This document shows positions 61,177 to 64,000 of a stretch of DNA of 64,000 nt, one piece after another (positions within the stretch are counted from its first letter, which is position 1; each line of letters begins with the position of its first letter). The position numbers were made by a program, and so were the translations under genes. The notes beneath the pieces were generated by a model that saw only the letters and a program-made list of their open reading frames with translations, ran no database searches and was not told the DNA's origin. The stretch comes from Rosa chinensis (lineage: Eukaryota; Streptophyta; Magnoliopsida; Rosales; Rosaceae): NCBI RefSeq assembly GCF_002994745.2, contig NC_037092.1:72639823-72703822 (forward strand), written 5' to 3'.

Positions 61177-64000
61177 TATTATTATTTTTTTTATATAGGA
61201 CTCAAACAAAACATATGAGTTATGAATTGAGTTTTATAATTCAGAATTTCATATTTTGTGTTACAATATACTGAATCAGTGTCCTATGGTCTTTATGTAT
61301 AATTCCGATTATTTTAGTAGTATGTGGTGTTTATGTTGAAGTTTAATGATATTATTATGCGTGAACATAGTGATTTAAAATATTAATTCGAGTATATGTG
61401 GAGTTACAGGAATGACAACTAAGGATGCCAATAGAGGAAAGAAAAGGTTGTTAAAACGACCTATTACTAAGAGAATTAATGAAGGAAAAACTGAATGCAG
61501 TCATGTTAAATCAAAGAGATTGAAAAGAAGTAAGTATAGCTTTTAGCCTTTTATGCTTTGTTAAATATTGGTATTTATGCATGTTTATAAAAATTAATTC
61601 ATATTATATGATTCTTTTATGACAGTGTTTTGCCGAGAGATTAATGAAAAAGATAATCAATGTCAGAGTGAGACCGAATTCAGAGGTAATGCTGAAAATA
61701 GTGTTCAAGGTATAAACGAAGATCTTATTTATGATTGAAAACGGTAAATTTTTTATATGATCATCATGGAAAATAGTTGATTGAATACTTAACAATGCTT
61801 CTGATGGTGACGTCTTCTTATATCATTTCTTCTTTTAGTGGTTAAAAAATGATTTAATGCTGTCAATGATTTTACATTTTGGGACTATGTTGAATGCTTA
61901 AACATGTTAAGTAAAGATTATGTTTGTTGTATGTTTTTGGCATAAAACTTTGGCAAGCATTCAGTAGTTCCGACATCAAATAGTGGAGTTTATAAAAATG
62001 AACATTTGAATCCGTAGGAATGGATGTCTAATTTAACTTTCAAAATAAAATTCTTCTGTGAAAAATTTTTCTTCATCGAGTTGATTCTGTTTGAAAATGT
62101 CATCAGAACATAATTAGTCACTCATTGATTTATAACACACTAGATTTTCATAGCATGTTTGGTTGGTTAAAAAAGTTTTACGAATGGTGGATGATTCAGA
62201 TGTAATGGTTTTTTTTTTTTTTTTTAATGGTTCACTCTTAAAACCACAATTTGGAATAGCGTTCATTCAAGTGTGTACAATTTTGATTTTAGATTGTTTA
62301 TTAGTCTATTGTTACTTTGTCATCTATTGGGTAGATTTAAAGATTAATTGTTTTGAGTTTGATTCAAAGATTTAATTTAATTTTTTATATTTTTTATTAT
62401 TGATAGATCAACGTTCGCGACTATTTGGTCAAGCGTCATATCAACAAAACAGACAAGGTAATTCTTATGAAATCTCTTTTAATTATAAGTTTCAAAAAAA
62501 TCAAGAAAATCACATGAAAAGTTATAATGAATGAGAAAATTTTGTTTGCAGGGTTAACTGTGAAATACGAAGACTCGGGGGATAATGTGTACTCATGTAA
62601 CCATTGTGATGCATGCTTTTGGCTTGGAGAAGCTATTAAAAGATCAACTTCAAATGCATCAATTATCTATACAAATTGTTGTAGGAAAGGCGAAATCAAA
62701 CTTGAAAGATCAAAACCAACACCAACTTTCCTCGAGCATTTATTGAATCCAGACAATGGTTCAGAAAGCAGATCATTCAGAGAAAACATAAGAATTTATA
62801 ATTCAATGTTTGCTTTCACATCAATGGGAGCAAATATTGACTACAAAATAAATAATGGTTTAGGTCCTTATGTTTTCAAAATTAGTGGTCAAGTACATCA
62901 TTTAATGGGTTCTTTATTACCCTCTAATGGAGAATCTCCTAAATATGCTCAACTATATATATACGATACAAAAAATGAAGTTTCAAATCGCATTAATGCA
63001 ATTGATCCGAATCACAATAATGTGAATATCAAATCAAATATAGTTGAAGGACTCATTAAAATGTTTGACCAAAATAATGAATTAGTAAAAGAATTTCGGA
63101 CTATAAGAGATAGATATGAAAATGGTTTCATTCCTACATTAAATATGACTATACTTAATCGTCAACCTACTGATAGCAAACAATATGAAACACCAACCAG
63201 TGAAGAAATCGATGGTTTAATTGTTGGTGATATTGGACAACATAATTCAAATAAAGATTTAATTATTGAATCAAAAAGTGGTTGTTTACAACGTATTTCT
63301 AAAATACATCCAAAATACATGTCATTACAATATCCAATACTTTTTCCATATGGTGAAGATGGATATAAACCGAATTTACCAATAGAGCAAATACCTGGAA
63401 ATTCTATAAAAAAAAGAAAACGAATATCTATGCGAGCATACATTGCGTATCAAATCCAAGACCGAAATAATGAAGTAAAAACTTTATTAAAAGGTGGACG
63501 TTTATTTCAACAATTTTTAGTAGATTCTTATGCAACAGTTGAAGAAGACCGTTTAGATTGGATTAGAAGAAATCAAAAGAATTTTCGTAGTGAAATATAT
63601 AAAGAACTTTGTACTTCAGCTACAGCAGGAATTAATAAAGCATCCAATTTAGGACAAAAAATAATTCTACCGAGTTCTTATACTGGAAGTCCTAGAGATA
63701 TGATTAATAATTATCAAGATGCTATGGCAATTTGTAGACAATATGGTAATCCTGATTTATTCATTACTTTTACTTGCAATGTTAAATGGATAGAAATTGA
63801 AAGATATTTTCAAAATCAACCTGAATATAAAATTGAAGATAGACCAGATATAATTTCAAGAATCTTTAAAATAAAATTAGAAGATATGATGACTTATATT
63901 AAATCTGGAGAACCTTTTGGAGAAATTGATGCATATGTGCATACAATAGAATTTCAAAAAAGAGGACTTCCTCATGCTCATATGTTATTTTGGTTAAAAA
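60176..64000 (+). CDS. Helitron Rep-helicase gene, 5' part (continues past the window)
   Basis: Six exons can be read: 60176-60293, 60408-60491, 61410-61529, 61626-61709, 62407-62457 and 62552->64000. All introns are GT-AG and all junctions are phase 1, so the chain is continuous from ATG 60176. Exon 6 is open for 1.45 kb. It carries the zinc-finger-like start of plant Helitron proteins (YSCNHCDACFWLGEA...CCRKGEI), the Helitron-like N domain (SLQYPILFPYGEDGY, LFITFTCN) and the Rep HUH motif EFQKRGLPHAHML, with the paired His codons at 63973-63975 and 63979-63981. The Rep nicks and rejoins DNA for rolling-circle transposition; the helicase should follow beyond 64000. Exons 1-4 encode Lys/Arg-rich nuclear-localisation-like peptides (KSKRLKR) and acidic peptides. 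No lesion is visible in the part seen. Confidence 0.9.
61137..61173. repeat. (TA)n microsatellite in the Helitron intron 2
   Basis: About 36 bp of uninterrupted TA dinucleotides. Confidence 0.95.

Overview
The window is nuclear DNA of a flowering plant, most likely a eudicot. It is AT-rich. Intronless BAHD acyltransferase genes of the shikimate/quinate hydroxycinnamoyltransferase (HCT-like) type, an F-box pseudogene and a DUF4220/DUF594 gene sit among plant-type LTR retrotransposons, CACTA, hAT, MITE, LINE and Helitron sequences. I cannot fix the species from sequence alone. No bacterial, organellar or tRNA/rRNA genes were seen.

Layout. 0.3-2.5 kb: minus-strand DUF4220-DUF594 gene broken by a one-base shift. 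3-5 kb: a MITE, a LINE tail and an unrecognised gene remnant. 5-9 kb: a truncated Athila/Tat-type Ty3-gypsy element (LTR, tRNA-Asp primer site, gag) that runs straight into the 3' end of a BAHD gene (copy A). 12.7-14.1 kb: BAHD copy B, its last codons replaced by a 733-bp hAT-like insertion. 15-17.3 kb: a MITE, a second hAT-like element and an F-box pseudogene. 18.3-52 kb: BAHD copy C, cut in two by a 33-kb nested retrotransposon block. 54.3-55.7 kb: BAHD copy D, full length but lacking the catalytic histidine. 57.1-58.5 kb: the last five exons of a minus-strand coiled-coil gene. 60.2 kb to the end: the 5' part of an autonomous-looking Helitron Rep-helicase gene with a duplicated pair of small exons, which runs off the window.

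Nested block. A coding-poor LARD-type element (LARD-1, 18416-51546, target duplication AGTAC) sits inside BAHD-C. Inside it are (a) a minus-strand Ty1/copia element (Copia-1, 19111-26418) with a hAT-like element in its gag (8-bp target duplication), and (b) a second coding-free element with 2.5-kb LTRs and chromovirus-like ends (LARD-2, 29949-49798, target duplication CAATG). LARD-2 carries a CACTA element in one LTR (target duplication AGA; its empty site is preserved in the other LTR) and a young Ty1/copia element (Copia-2, 37915-45095, target duplication TAACT). The gene contains LARD-1, LARD-1 contains LARD-2, and LARD-2 contains CACTA and Copia-2. LTR divergence judged by eye agrees with this order.

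Functionally the window is a decaying tandem BAHD cluster. Four copies with shared flanks are visible and every one carries a lesion: truncation (A), DFGWG change plus hAT tail (B), split and frameshifted (C), His to Pro in HxxxD (D). The most unusual signals are a hairpin-forming 12/24-bp repeat present at three places in Copia-2, both in the leader and in the coding linker; a perfect 84-bp palindrome inside the CACTA element; a full-length BAHD with a dead catalytic motif; and the duplicated exon module of the Helitron gene. I did not find a clearly new multi-gene system.
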